Shown here: one piece after another, positions 1 through 6,627 of the stretch
Layout of the letters: each line of letters starts with the position of its first letter
How positions within the stretch are numbered: position 1 is the first letter of the stretch
Assembly: GCA_937917025.1 (NCBI GenBank)
Contig: CALFSF010000318.1
Location: 1 to 20,491, forward strand
DNA from: an uncultured Paraburkholderia sp.
Lineage (GTDB): Bacteria > Pseudomonadota > Gammaproteobacteria > Burkholderiales > Burkholderiaceae
DNA length: 20,491 bases
Reading direction: 5' to 3'
Notes under the pieces: generated by a model
What the model was told of the DNA's origin: nothing
Database searches by the model: none
The model's input: only the letters and a program-made list of their open reading frames with translations
Made by a program: the position numbers and the translations under genes

Positions 1-199
1 TGCCACGCAGGCCCCAACGGCTGCCAGACGCTACACCGTCGTCGTATTTGACGAGGCTGCCATGGCCCGTGCCGGCACGGGCGTTGTTCACATAACTGAT
101 ACCGGCGTCGATCAAGCCGTACAGCGTCACGCTGTTCTGCGCATGTGCGCTGAGCGTGACACTGCCGAGGACTGCAGTGGCGATAAGGGTCTTCTTCAT
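1..199 (-). CDS. Gram-negative porin, N-terminal part (cut by window edge)
   Basis: This is the first 66 codons of an outer-membrane trimeric porin of the Burkholderia/Bordetella general-porin type, which lets small hydrophilic solutes cross the outer membrane. The protein opens with a classic Sec signal peptide: a Lys-Lys start, a hydrophobic stretch, and likely cleavage after an Ala-His-Ala box near residue 20. The first beta strand follows, with the family hallmark SVTLYGLIDAG, and then a segment ending in SRWGLRG. The ATG at 197-199 is preceded by an AGAAGGA ribosome-binding site at good spacing. The gene runs leftwards off the window, so its length and pore loops cannot be judged. The family call is firm; the substrate is unknown. 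A candidate promoter with a ModE-like box lies about 280 bp upstream. Confidence 0.9.
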   Translation of the reverse strand, partial: MKKTLIATAVLGSVTLSAHAQNSVTLYGLIDAGISYVNNARAGTGHGSLVKYDDGVASGSRWGLRG

Positions 200-468
200 T
201 TTTTCCTTCTTTTCCCAGAGGAGTTCCGTCGCGCATGCCCGCAAAGCGCCGCGCGAATCATGGTTGGCAAACTGCGAATCCTGACTGCCCGGGCGCGACA
301 CTTCCCCGCTTCTCGCGCGGCGTGCCGGTCGATGTCGGCATCGGGCAATCAAACGCGTGTTGAGACGAAAGTCGCAGGACGCGCCATCCGTCGCTTCGTG
401 AGAACGGTGCCGGTCAGTGAAAGTCGTCCTGGCATGGGGTCGACTTCGAACAGGATGACGTGCCCTGT

Positions 469-496
469 TCCGTTGTATCGTGAGAAATATAACGAC
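469..496. promoter_or_regulatory. ModE-like (Mo-box) site, weak left arm
   Basis: The right arm AATATAACGAC (486-496) matches 9 of 11 positions of the known ModE half-site TATATAACGAT. The left arm TCCGTTGTATC (469-479), six bases away, matches 6 of 10 defined positions. The site overlaps the -10 and predicted start of the candidate porin promoter, where a repressor would sit. On its own it would be marginal. It gains weight from the two further copies in the same 900 bp. Confidence 0.4.
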
Positions 497-514
497 CTGT
501 TATATATCCGTAAA
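486..514 (-). promoter_or_regulatory. Candidate sigma70 promoter towards porin
   Basis: Read on the minus strand, TTTACG (509-514) and TATATT (486-491) are separated by exactly 17 bp. The -35 matches consensus at 4 of 6 positions and the -10 at 5 of 6. Transcription would start near 479 and leave a leader of about 280 nt before the porin ATG, which is long. A closer promoter, or a different role for this site, is therefore possible. Confidence 0.4.
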
Positions 515-569
515 CACTCCCGTTGGGAAATTGTCGTCTTTCTGACACAAATGGATCCACGACGCGGCC

Positions 570-598
570 TGGACACCCGGGTCCCCGGACGCTATATT
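570..598 (+). promoter_or_regulatory. Candidate sigma70 promoter of the M24 peptidase gene
   Basis: TGGACA (570-575), a 17-bp spacer and TATATT (593-598) form a good vegetative promoter, with 5 of 6 matches in each hexamer. The predicted start near 605 gives a leader of about 20 nt before the ATG at 625. The ModE-like box 588-615 covers the -10 and the start point. Confidence 0.55.
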
Positions 599-615
599 CA
601 CCGGGATATAACTGG
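588..615. promoter_or_regulatory. ModE-like (Mo-box) site over the M24 promoter
   Basis: Left arm GACGCTATATT (588-598) and right arm GATATAACTGG (605-615) are separated by the canonical six bases. They match 7 of 10 and 7 of 11 positions of the published ModE consensus arms ATCGNTATATA and TATATAACGAT. The inner core of each arm is nearly perfect and the outer bases have decayed. The position over the -10 and start is the one expected for molybdate-dependent repression by ModE. Confidence 0.5.
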
Positions 616-624
616 AGAGGATGG

Positions 625-1284
625 ATGGAACCAGCGATGAAACAGGCGGTGGGCAGTGCCTACGTGCTCGAATCGATGAAGCTCGCCCGTGACAGAACCT
701 GGGAGGCTGTCGCGCAGATCAGGGAGCGGGTTGAACCGGGCATGCTCGAATCGCAGGCGACAGCGGAATGCAAGCGCCTCCTGACGCAACTCGGAATGGA
801 TCGAATCTGGCATCCGGTTCTGGTCCGTTTCGGCGAGAACACGCTAAAGACATTCAAGCAGCCATCGGCGGGCGATCCGCGACTCAAGGAAGACGACATT
901 TTCTTCGTCGATCTTGGCGTCGTCTGGAACCGGCACGAAGGCGATGCGGGCGCCACCTTCGTGGTCGGCAACGATGCGCAGATGAAGGCGTGTGCCGATG
1001 CCGCGAAGACCGTGTTCGACGAAGTCGAGCAGCACTGGCGTTCATCCGGCGCGGGCGGCAAGGCGCTCTATGATTTCGCCGAAGCGCGTGCGTCAGCACT
1101 TGGATGGCGTCTGAATCTGGATATCAAGGGCCACCGCGTCAGCGATTTTCCGCATGCGATCTACAGGGCGGGAGATCTTGGGGACTTCGCCGACTGCCCG
1201 GACGCCGGGCTCTGGATCCTCGAAATACAACTGGCCCATCCGACCCAGCCCTTCGGTGCGTTTTACGAAGATCTGCTCGTGTAG
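625..1284 (+). CDS. M24-family metallopeptidase (aminopeptidase P / creatinase fold)
   Basis: The 219-residue protein has the pita-bread fold signature of M24 enzymes (methionine and proline aminopeptidases). Five candidate metal ligands appear in the right order: Asp96 (FVDLG), Asp107 (EGDAGATF), His170 (GHRVSDFPH), Glu200 (ILEIQ) and Glu215 (FYEDLLV). A dinuclear metallohydrolase is therefore expected, probably cytoplasmic since no signal peptide is seen. It is short for the family and lacks the N-terminal domain of aminopeptidase P. The surroundings of the ligands are also atypical: the usual GHGIG around the His is GHRVS. ATG 625 is chosen because GGAGAGG lies 4 bases upstream; an in-frame ATG at 637 is an alternative. 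A ModE-like box covers its promoter and a strong terminator follows, so it is probably monocistronic. Substrate unknown. Confidence 0.8.
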   Translation: MEPAMKQAVGSAYVLESMKLARDRTWEAVAQIRERVEPGMLESQATAECKRLLTQLGMDRIWHPVLVRFGENTLKTFKQPSAGDPRLKEDDIFFVDLGVVWNRHEGDAGATFVVGNDAQMKACADAAKTVFDEVEQHWRSSGAGGKALYDFAEARASALGWRLNLDIKGHRVSDFPHAIYRAGDLGDFADCPDAGLWILEIQLAHPTQPFGAFYEDLLV

Positions 1285-1297
1285 CGCACCGGGTTCG

Positions 1298-1327
1298 CGC
1301 ACGAGCGTTTCGCTCGTGCGGCTTTTT
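1298..1327 (+). terminator. Rho-independent terminator after the M24 gene
   Basis: A perfect 10-bp GC-rich stem (CGCACGAGCG, 1298-1307, with its complement at 1311-1320) and a TTT loop are followed by GC and a run of five T (1323-1327). It lies 13 bp after the stop codon. It separates the peptidase transcript from the transporter operon, which therefore needs its own promoter. Confidence 0.9.
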
Positions 1328-1352
1328 GAATCGATGCGAAGTTAAAGCGCGC

Positions 1353-1380
1353 ATCGTAATATATCGACCTTTATAACGAT
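1353..1380. promoter_or_regulatory. ModE box (Mo-box) upstream of the Mo/W transporter
   Basis: ATCGTAATATA (1353-1363), six bases, and TTTATAACGAT (1370-1380) form an imperfect palindrome. It fits the established ModE operator (ATCGNTATATA, six bases, TATATAACGAT) at 9 of 10 and 10 of 11 positions. It ends 12 bp before the ATG of the binding-protein gene, just upstream of the ribosome-binding site, and contains -10-like sequences. The family model is ModE-molybdate repression of transporter genes when the oxyanion is plentiful. No modE gene lies in this window. I could not pair a convincing -35 with the -10-like sequences. Confidence 0.85.
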
Positions 1381-1392
1381 TCGGGGAATGAC

Positions 1393-2268
1393 ATGTTGCG
1401 CAAGCTTCTGGTGTCCGGTGCCGTGCTAACAGGCCTGCTGGCCGCAAACGTCTGTGCCGCCGACGAGGGGACCGTCAACGTTTTGTATGCGGGCTCGCTC
1501 GTCAACCTGATGGAACGCAGCGTCGGACCCGCGTTCGAGAAGGAAACGGGTTTGCATTTTCGGGGCTACGCAGCCGGATCGAACAAGATCGCCAATGAAG
1601 TCAAAGGCAAGCTTCGTCGCGGCGACGTGTTTATCAGCGCGAGCCCGAAGGTGAATACCTCCCTGATGGGTGCGGCGAACGGCGATCATGTGAGCTGGTA
1701 CGTCAACTTCGCCGAATCGCCGCTGATGATCGGCTACAACCCGCAAAGCCGCTTTGCCGCCGACTTCAAGAAGAAGCGCTGGGATCAGGTGTTGCAGGAA
1801 CCGGGTATCCGTGTCGGCCGCACCGATCCGAAGCTCGATCCGAAGGGTGCATTCACCGTCCAGATGGTGACGAAGGCCGCGGAACTCTATCATCAACCCG
1901 ATCTCGTTCAGAAGACGCTCGGCGCGCCCGACAATCCCGAGCAGGTGCTGCCGGAGGAGACGCTGGTTGGGCGTCTTCAGTCAGGCCAGCTCGACGCGGG
2001 CTTTTTCTACTCGACCGAAACGTCGGATCTGAAGATTCCTGCGCTGCGCCCCGCGCCTGAACTGCAGGCCAAGGCAAGCTATACGCTGACTATCCTCAGC
2101 GATGCGCCGAACGCTAGCGGTGGGACGCGCTTTGCCGATTTTCTGCTTAGCGCCAAAGGGCGTGCGTTGCTTAAGGAACACGGCGTCGACGTGATCAAAC
2201 CGACGGTGACCGGCAATGCGCAAGCCGTACCGTCGTCATTGCAGGCTGTCATCGACGCAGCGCAATGA
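1393..2268 (+). CDS. Periplasmic molybdate/tungstate-type binding protein (WtpA/ModA-like)
   Basis: This 291-residue periplasmic solute-binding protein should capture an oxyanion (molybdate or tungstate) for the ABC transporter encoded next. A Sec signal peptide spans about residues 1-23. The mature start carries VLYAGSLVNLMER, typical of WtpA and related ModA-type proteins in which the Ser and backbone amides of this loop bind the anion. AAGSNKIANE and GDVFISASP are further landmarks of the fold. ATG 1393 has GGGGA at 1383-1387. The stop overlaps the ATG of the next gene (ATGA), so the two are translationally coupled. A near-perfect ModE box lies immediately upstream, which strongly supports Mo/W as substrate. 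It resembles the WtpA/tungstate branch more than E. coli ModA, but which anion is preferred cannot be read from sequence. Confidence 0.85.
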   Translation: MLRKLLVSGAVLTGLLAANVCAADEGTVNVLYAGSLVNLMERSVGPAFEKETGLHFRGYAAGSNKIANEVKGKLRRGDVFISASPKVNTSLMGAANGDHVSWYVNFAESPLMIGYNPQSRFAADFKKKRWDQVLQEPGIRVGRTDPKLDPKGAFTVQMVTKAAELYHQPDLVQKTLGAPDNPEQVLPEETLVGRLQSGQLDAGFFYSTETSDLKIPALRPAPELQAKASYTLTILSDAPNASGGTRFADFLLSAKGRALLKEHGVDVIKPTVTGNAQAVPSSLQAVIDAAQ

Positions 2269-4100
2269 CGCGGCCAGCGGCGCAGCCGCTGCTCTGGCTC
2301 GCCGTACTGCTTGCAGCGTATCTGTGCGCGCCGTTTCTCGCGAGCATCCCGCAGATCAGTCACGCCGACTGGGCCGGCGTCGACTGGCACGCCACGTGGT
2401 CGGCGGTTGGCGTTTCCATCGGCAGCGCAAGCGTCGCCGCGCTCGTGATACTCGTGGGCGGCGTGCCGCTCGGGTACTGGCTCGCCCGTTCGTCGTCGCG
2501 CTGGACAGCATTGCTCGGCTTTGTCGTCCAGCTGCCGCTCGCACTGCCGCCGCTCACGAGCGGCGTGCTGCTGTTATTCCTGCTGGGACCTTATAGCTGG
2601 ATCGGCCGCGTGGCCGGCGGTACGCTGACCGATTCGTTCGCGGGCATCGTGCTCGCCGAAACGTTCGTCGCCGCGCCTTTTCTGATCGTCGCCGCGCGTT
2701 CCGCGTTTCTGTCGGTCGATCCGGTTTTCGACGACGTTGCCGCGACGCTCGGACATCATCCGGCCAGCCGCTTTTTTCGCGTGACGCTGCCGGTTGCGTG
2801 GCCGGCCATCCGGGCCGGCCTTGCGCTCGCGTGGCTGCGCGCATTCGGCGAATTTGGCGCGACGGTGATGGTCGCTTATCACCCGTATTCGCTACCGGTG
2901 TACACCTACGTGGTATTCGGTGGACAGGGCCTGCCCGCGATGATGCCGCTTCTGCTGCCGACGCTCGGCATCGCCGTGGTGTGCGCGGCGCTTTCGGTGT
3001 ATAGCCGCGGCGCGCGTGCTGCCGCAAGCGAGCCGCCCGACAATGGCGACGAACCCGCCCTCGTCGCAACGGCCGGCACGACGCTTTCCGCCGATGCCGA
3101 TCTGACGCTCGCGATACGGCTGACGAGACACATCGGCACATTCAGCCTCGACATCGCATGGGCGCCTTCTTCGCGACGGCTCGCGATCATCGGCCCGTCG
3201 GGTTCCGGCAAGTCGATGGCGCTGCGGCTGATCGCGGGCCTCGAATCCAATGAGCGTGGCGCGGTGACGCTCGGCCAGCTCGATCTCGGTGCGCTGTCGC
3301 CGGAGCAGCGCCAGATCGGCTATATGCCGCAGGATTATGGTCTTTTCCCTCACATGACGGTGGACCAGCAGCTTGCGTTTCCTGTCGGCGCGGACCGGGC
3401 GTGCGCGCGTTTCTGGGTCGAGCATCTGGGCCTCGCGACGCTGACCAGCCGACTTCCGCGCCAGCTATCGTTCGGTCAGCGCCAGCGGGTCGCGCTCGCG
3501 CGCGCGCTGTCGCGCCATAGTCAGCTGCTGCTCTTCGACGAGCCGTTCGCCGCGCTCGATACGCCGCGCCGTCGCCGCCTGCAACAATCGCTCAGGGACC
3601 TGCAGCGCGAGATCGCCGCGATAACGATCATCGTCACGCATGACCCTGACGAAGCCGCGCTGCTCGCCGACGAAGTGCTCGTGATCGAACAGGGACGCGT
3701 TCTGCAAACCGGACCCGTCGAGGAAGTTTTCGCGCGGCCTCGCACGATGCGGGTTGCCGATCTGCTGGGTCTGCACAATGTCGGGACGGGGATCGTCAAG
3801 GCACGAGGCGAAATCGGGATCGCCGAAGGATTCACGCTGGAAACATCGGACCGGTCTTTTCACCCTGGACAACCGGTGATGTGGCGTGTCAGTTCCCGCT
3901 CGATAACGCCGTCAGCAAGCGGACCCCATGCCGGAACCATCAGCACGATCGGCACGCGTCACGGCGAGCGCTATGTCAACGCAAAGGTCAAAGGCATCAG
4001 CTTTGAGTTTGCCAGTCAGGACAATGACCTTCGTGAAAACGGAGCGTGCCGGCTCGCAATCGACCCTGATGGCGTGACAGTATGGGCCGGTGCCGCCTGA
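2265..4100 (+). CDS. Fused Mo/W ABC transporter: permease + ATPase + TOBE-like tail (ModB-ModC type)
   Basis: One 611-residue chain carries what are usually two subunits. Residues about 1-250 form an inner-membrane permease with five or six hydrophobic helices. The ModB/CysT-type EAA loop (AATLGHHPASRFFRVTLP) is followed by AFGEFGATV, a hallmark of molybdate permeases. A hydrophilic linker of about 40 residues leads to an ABC ATPase. Its motifs are Walker A GPSGSGKS (310-317), Q-loop MPQDYG, signature LSFGQ (401-405, with Phe for the usual Gly), Walker B LLLFDEP (Asp425, Glu426) and the THD H-loop. After about residue 500 there is a ModC-like C-terminal tail compatible with a TOBE oxyanion-sensing domain. 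The reading frame is intact through the junction, so the fusion is real unless a sequencing indel created it. The gene overlaps the upstream binding-protein gene by 4 bp. Confidence 0.85.
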   Translation: MTRPAAQPLLWLAVLLAAYLCAPFLASIPQISHADWAGVDWHATWSAVGVSIGSASVAALVILVGGVPLGYWLARSSSRWTALLGFVVQLPLALPPLTSGVLLLFLLGPYSWIGRVAGGTLTDSFAGIVLAETFVAAPFLIVAARSAFLSVDPVFDDVAATLGHHPASRFFRVTLPVAWPAIRAGLALAWLRAFGEFGATVMVAYHPYSLPVYTYVVFGGQGLPAMMPLLLPTLGIAVVCAALSVYSRGARAAASEPPDNGDEPALVATAGTTLSADADLTLAIRLTRHIGTFSLDIAWAPSSRRLAIIGPSGSGKSMALRLIAGLESNERGAVTLGQLDLGALSPEQRQIGYMPQDYGLFPHMTVDQQLAFPVGADRACARFWVEHLGLATLTSRLPRQLSFGQRQRVALARALSRHSQLLLFDEPFAALDTPRRRRLQQSLRDLQREIAAITIIVTHDPDEAALLADEVLVIEQGRVLQTGPVEEVFARPRTMRVADLLGLHNVGTGIVKARGEIGIAEGFTLETSDRSFHPGQPVMWRVSSRSITPSASGPHAGTISTIGTRHGERYVNAKVKGISFEFASQDNDLRENGACRLAIDPDGVTVWAGAA

Positions 4101-4311
4101 AGGCCTGACGCGCGGGGGTTCCTGGCCGCTTGTGCGTGTCACCCGGATTCCGCCGATCCTGAACCGCGCCTGGAACGCTTATGATGGGAATTCGCGCGTA
4201 TTAGGGATGTGGCTGGCCGCGCCGGCATGTGAACGGGCGAATCGCAGGTGTCGAGGGCGCGGTTGCTTCACTGCATGATGAGAATCTCGCAGAACGAGAA
4301 GGGTCAAAAAC

Positions 4312-5868
4312 ATGAAAAGACTTTTCGTTTGCTGTGACGGCACATGGAACTCGGATAGCGACCAGTTTCAGGGGGTGCCCGTTCCAACCAATGTCGTGCG
4401 CTTTTTCAACGCGTTAAGTGACCGTTGCGACGATGGCGCCGAGCAGCTTCGCTACTATCACGTCGGCATCGGCGCTAACGAAGGCCGGGTGCATCGCCTC
4501 ATAGACGGTGCGCTGGGACTAGGTCTCTCCCGCGACATCCGAACCGCGTACAAGTGGCTGTCCGACCACTACGAGGAAGGTTCTGAAATCTTTGTCATCG
4601 GCTTCTCTCGTGGCGCGTTCACGGCGCGAAGCCTGGTCGGCATGCTTCACCACTGTGGACTTCCTCACGAGGCAACCTGGGCACTCGTAAGGCAGGCATG
4701 GAACCTGTACCGGCTCGATCCGAAAATGCCGGACACCGTCATCCAGCAGAAACGGTTTCGCGACGCGCATGGCAAACCTCCGCCCATTCGCTTCCTGGGG
4801 GTGTGGGAGACGGTGGGCGCGCTCGGCATTCCCGAAATCGTGGACTTGTTCGGCTTCGGCAGAAAGCGCTTCGAATTTCATGACACGACGCTTCCGCCAG
4901 AAGTTGAACGCGCGGTACAGGCGCTTGCAATCGATGAGCAGCGGAACAACTTCTTTCCGACGTTGTGGACGGACTCGGATGGTTGCGACCTGACCCGCGT
5001 GTTGCAGGTGTGGTTCCCGGGTGTTCACGCCGACGTTGGCGGCGGCTACAAGGAGACCGGACTTTCCGATGCCACGCTCAAATGGATGATTGGCGAGGCT
5101 GCGAAGTGCGGCGCGGTGTTTGAGTCAGACATGTTGAACCAGCTGGCCCACGCGGACCAGTCGTCGCCCTCTGCGATACATGGCGTTCTTCACAACTCGC
5201 TCACCGGTTTTTACCGGGAAGTCGGCTTTCGTCCGCGGTCGTTTCCGTATCTGGCGAAGGGTTCGCGAAGATGCTCTGAATCGATATCGGATCTGGCATT
5301 GGCACGACAGGCCAGTCCGCCGATCTTTCAGGCGCCCTATCGACCGAACATAGACCCTGCGGTGGCCGTCGAGGTGCGGGTTTTCGCCAACCCGTTGTGG
5401 AACTGGACAGGCATTTTCATGAACGAGGGGGTGAGCTACCGCTTCAAGGTGCCTGAAGGTCAAACGTGGCTGGACGGGGACAGCGCGTGGGGCGCGGAGG
5501 GAACCCCCGGTAACTGGATGCAGCGTCTGTTTGCCTGGTCGAGGCGGGTCAGGGGAGCGAACCGGTTCGAACTCTGCGGGGCGATCTCGACGCCAGGGCA
5601 ACCGGGCGACGCAGGTGTGCCACCTCAACCCTTCTACTTCAGGATTGGCAGGGAAGTGGAGATCAAGGCGCCATGCTCGGGCTACCTGTATTGCTTTGCC
5701 AACGATGCCAGCTGGGCGTACTGGAACAATCACGGAAGTCTGCGGGTTGAAATTGTGGAGTCAGGCGGTATGCCGGCCGGCACGGCGGCGGCATCCCCGC
5801 CTTCAGACGATGAGCTGACCGCGCCGCCAACGGCACCCGGCGGCTCCGGCGCCGGTCAACCATCCTGA
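4312..5868 (+). CDS. DUF2235 / Tle1-like alpha/beta hydrolase with lectin-like C-terminal region
   Basis: This 518-residue protein opens with the DUF2235 signature RLFVCCDGTWN, then the nucleophile elbow GFSRG (Ser99) followed by AFTARSL. The family motif FPGVHADVGGGY comes later, with His239 and Asp241. DUF2235 includes the Tle1 phospholipases delivered by type VI secretion, so lipid ester hydrolysis is the best guess. No signal peptide is seen. Residues about 350-490 form a separate Trp/Gly/Asn-rich region ending in LYCFANDASWAYWNNHGSL, which resembles LecA-type sugar-binding beta sandwiches. The last 30 residues are Pro/Gly/Ala-rich and probably disordered. An AAGGG ribosome-binding site lies 8 bases before the ATG. 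No vgrG, PAAR, chaperone or immunity gene is adjacent, so secretion is unproven. The 211-bp gap upstream holds no gene or clear promoter. Confidence 0.8.
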   Translation: MKRLFVCCDGTWNSDSDQFQGVPVPTNVVRFFNALSDRCDDGAEQLRYYHVGIGANEGRVHRLIDGALGLGLSRDIRTAYKWLSDHYEEGSEIFVIGFSRGAFTARSLVGMLHHCGLPHEATWALVRQAWNLYRLDPKMPDTVIQQKRFRDAHGKPPPIRFLGVWETVGALGIPEIVDLFGFGRKRFEFHDTTLPPEVERAVQALAIDEQRNNFFPTLWTDSDGCDLTRVLQVWFPGVHADVGGGYKETGLSDATLKWMIGEAAKCGAVFESDMLNQLAHADQSSPSAIHGVLHNSLTGFYREVGFRPRSFPYLAKGSRRCSESISDLALARQASPPIFQAPYRPNIDPAVAVEVRVFANPLWNWTGIFMNEGVSYRFKVPEGQTWLDGDSAWGAEGTPGNWMQRLFAWSRRVRGANRFELCGAISTPGQPGDAGVPPQPFYFRIGREVEIKAPCSGYLYCFANDASWAYWNNHGSLRVEIVESGGMPAGTAAASPPSDDELTAPPTAPGGSGAGQPS

Positions 5869-5895
5869 CGCTGTCAGGCAGTTCGGCGGGCGGTG

Positions 5896-6627
5896 TCACT
5901 CCGCAGCGACAGCACTGCCGCCGAGATAAGCGGCGCGAACCCGGCTATCCTGCGCCAGTTCGTGAGCCGGCCCGGCTAGCGCGATGCGCCCGCTTTCCAG
6001 CACGTAGGCCCGATGCGCGATGCGAAGCGCCTGGCGCGCGTTCTGCTCGACAAGGAGAACCGACGTGCCGTCTTTGCAGATGTCGGCAATCATGCCGAAG
6101 ATCACGCGAACCAGCTTCGGCGCCAGTCCCATGGACGGTTCATCCAGCATGACGATACGTGGCCGCAACATCAGGGTGCGCGCGATCGCGAGCATCTGCT
6201 GTTCGCCGCCGCTGAGCGTCCCTGCCAGCTGGCCGCGCCGTTCACCGAGGCGCGGGAACGTCTGGTAGACCCCGGCCATCCGCTGGTCCAGCACGGCGCG
6301 CTCGCCACGGATCAGATAGCCGCCGAGGCGCAGATTTTCCTCGACCGTCAGCGACCCGAACATGCGACGGCCCTCCGGCGCGTGGCCGAGGCCCAGCGCG
6401 ACGATCTGGTGGGCCCGTATCCCGGTGAGCGTGTGTCCGTCGAGCGTGATGTGTCCCGCGCGCGGGCGGATCAGGCCGGAAATGGCGCGTAACGTCGTTG
6501 TCTTGCCCGCTCCGTTACTGCCGAGCAACGCGACGATTTCACCCTCGGCGACATCGAGGGAGATGCCATGCAGGACCTCCACGTTCCCGTAGCTCACCTG
6601 CAGGTCGCGGACTTCTAGGAGTCCCAC
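5896..6627 (-). CDS. livF: Branched-chain amino acid-type ABC transporter ATPase LivF
   Basis: This 243-residue cytoplasmic ATPase is the second nucleotide-binding subunit of a HAAT (Liv) importer. It carries Walker A GSNGAGKT (36-43), the LivF-typical APEGRRMFGSLTVEENL segment, signature LSGGE (137-141), Walker B IVMLDEPSMGL (Asp161, Glu162) and the VEQNA H-loop region that is Gln-containing in LivF proteins. The start is GTG at 6625-6627, lying inside the end of the upstream fused gene (13-bp overlap). Translational coupling is therefore likely. It is the last gene of the minus-strand liv operon. A short hairpin (5864-5878) lies in the gap before the convergent DUF2235 gene but lacks a T-run. 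Confidence 0.93.
   Translation of the reverse strand: MGLLEVRDLQVSYGNVEVLHGISLDVAEGEIVALLGSNGAGKTTTLRAISGLIRPRAGHITLDGHTLTGIRAHQIVALGLGHAPEGRRMFGSLTVEENLRLGGYLIRGERAVLDQRMAGVYQTFPRLGERRGQLAGTLSGGEQQMLAIARTLMLRPRIVMLDEPSMGLAPKLVRVIFGMIADICKDGTSVLLVEQNARQALRIAHRAYVLESGRIALAGPAHELAQDSRVRAAYLGGSAVAAE

Larger units (their letters stand above)
200..624. other. Divergent intergenic region, porin / M24 peptidase
   Basis: This 425-bp gap holds no convincing gene. The open frames crossing it lack coding character and have no credible ribosome-binding sites. It does hold divergent control elements. One candidate promoter points towards the porin (486-514) and one towards the peptidase (570-598). Each is overlapped by an imperfect ModE-type palindrome (469-496 and 588-615). 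The AT-rich run at about 484-515 stands out from its GC-rich surroundings. The stretch from about 200 to 460 would be a long porin leader if the distal promoter is the one used; I see no riboswitch-like fold in it. Confidence 0.6.

Noticed and set aside
523..624. N-terminal extension of the M24 peptidase from an upstream ATG
   Set aside because: The extension crosses the candidate promoter and ModE-like box and has no family similarity. ATG 625 has a ribosome-binding site.
62..640. A 192-codon plus-strand frame across the porin start and intergenic region
   Set aside because: It runs antisense through the porin signal peptide and across promoter-like AT-rich sequence. There is no coding bias or ribosome-binding site.
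4101..4311. Possible small gene or promoter in the gap before the DUF2235 gene
   Set aside because: A TATGAT hexamer at 4180-4185 has no acceptable -35, and the short open frame crossing the gap has no ribosome-binding site or coding character.
5864..5878. CCTGAC/GTCAGG hairpin between the convergent DUF2235 and livF genes as a terminator
   Set aside because: Only six base pairs and no T-run on either strand; too weak to call.
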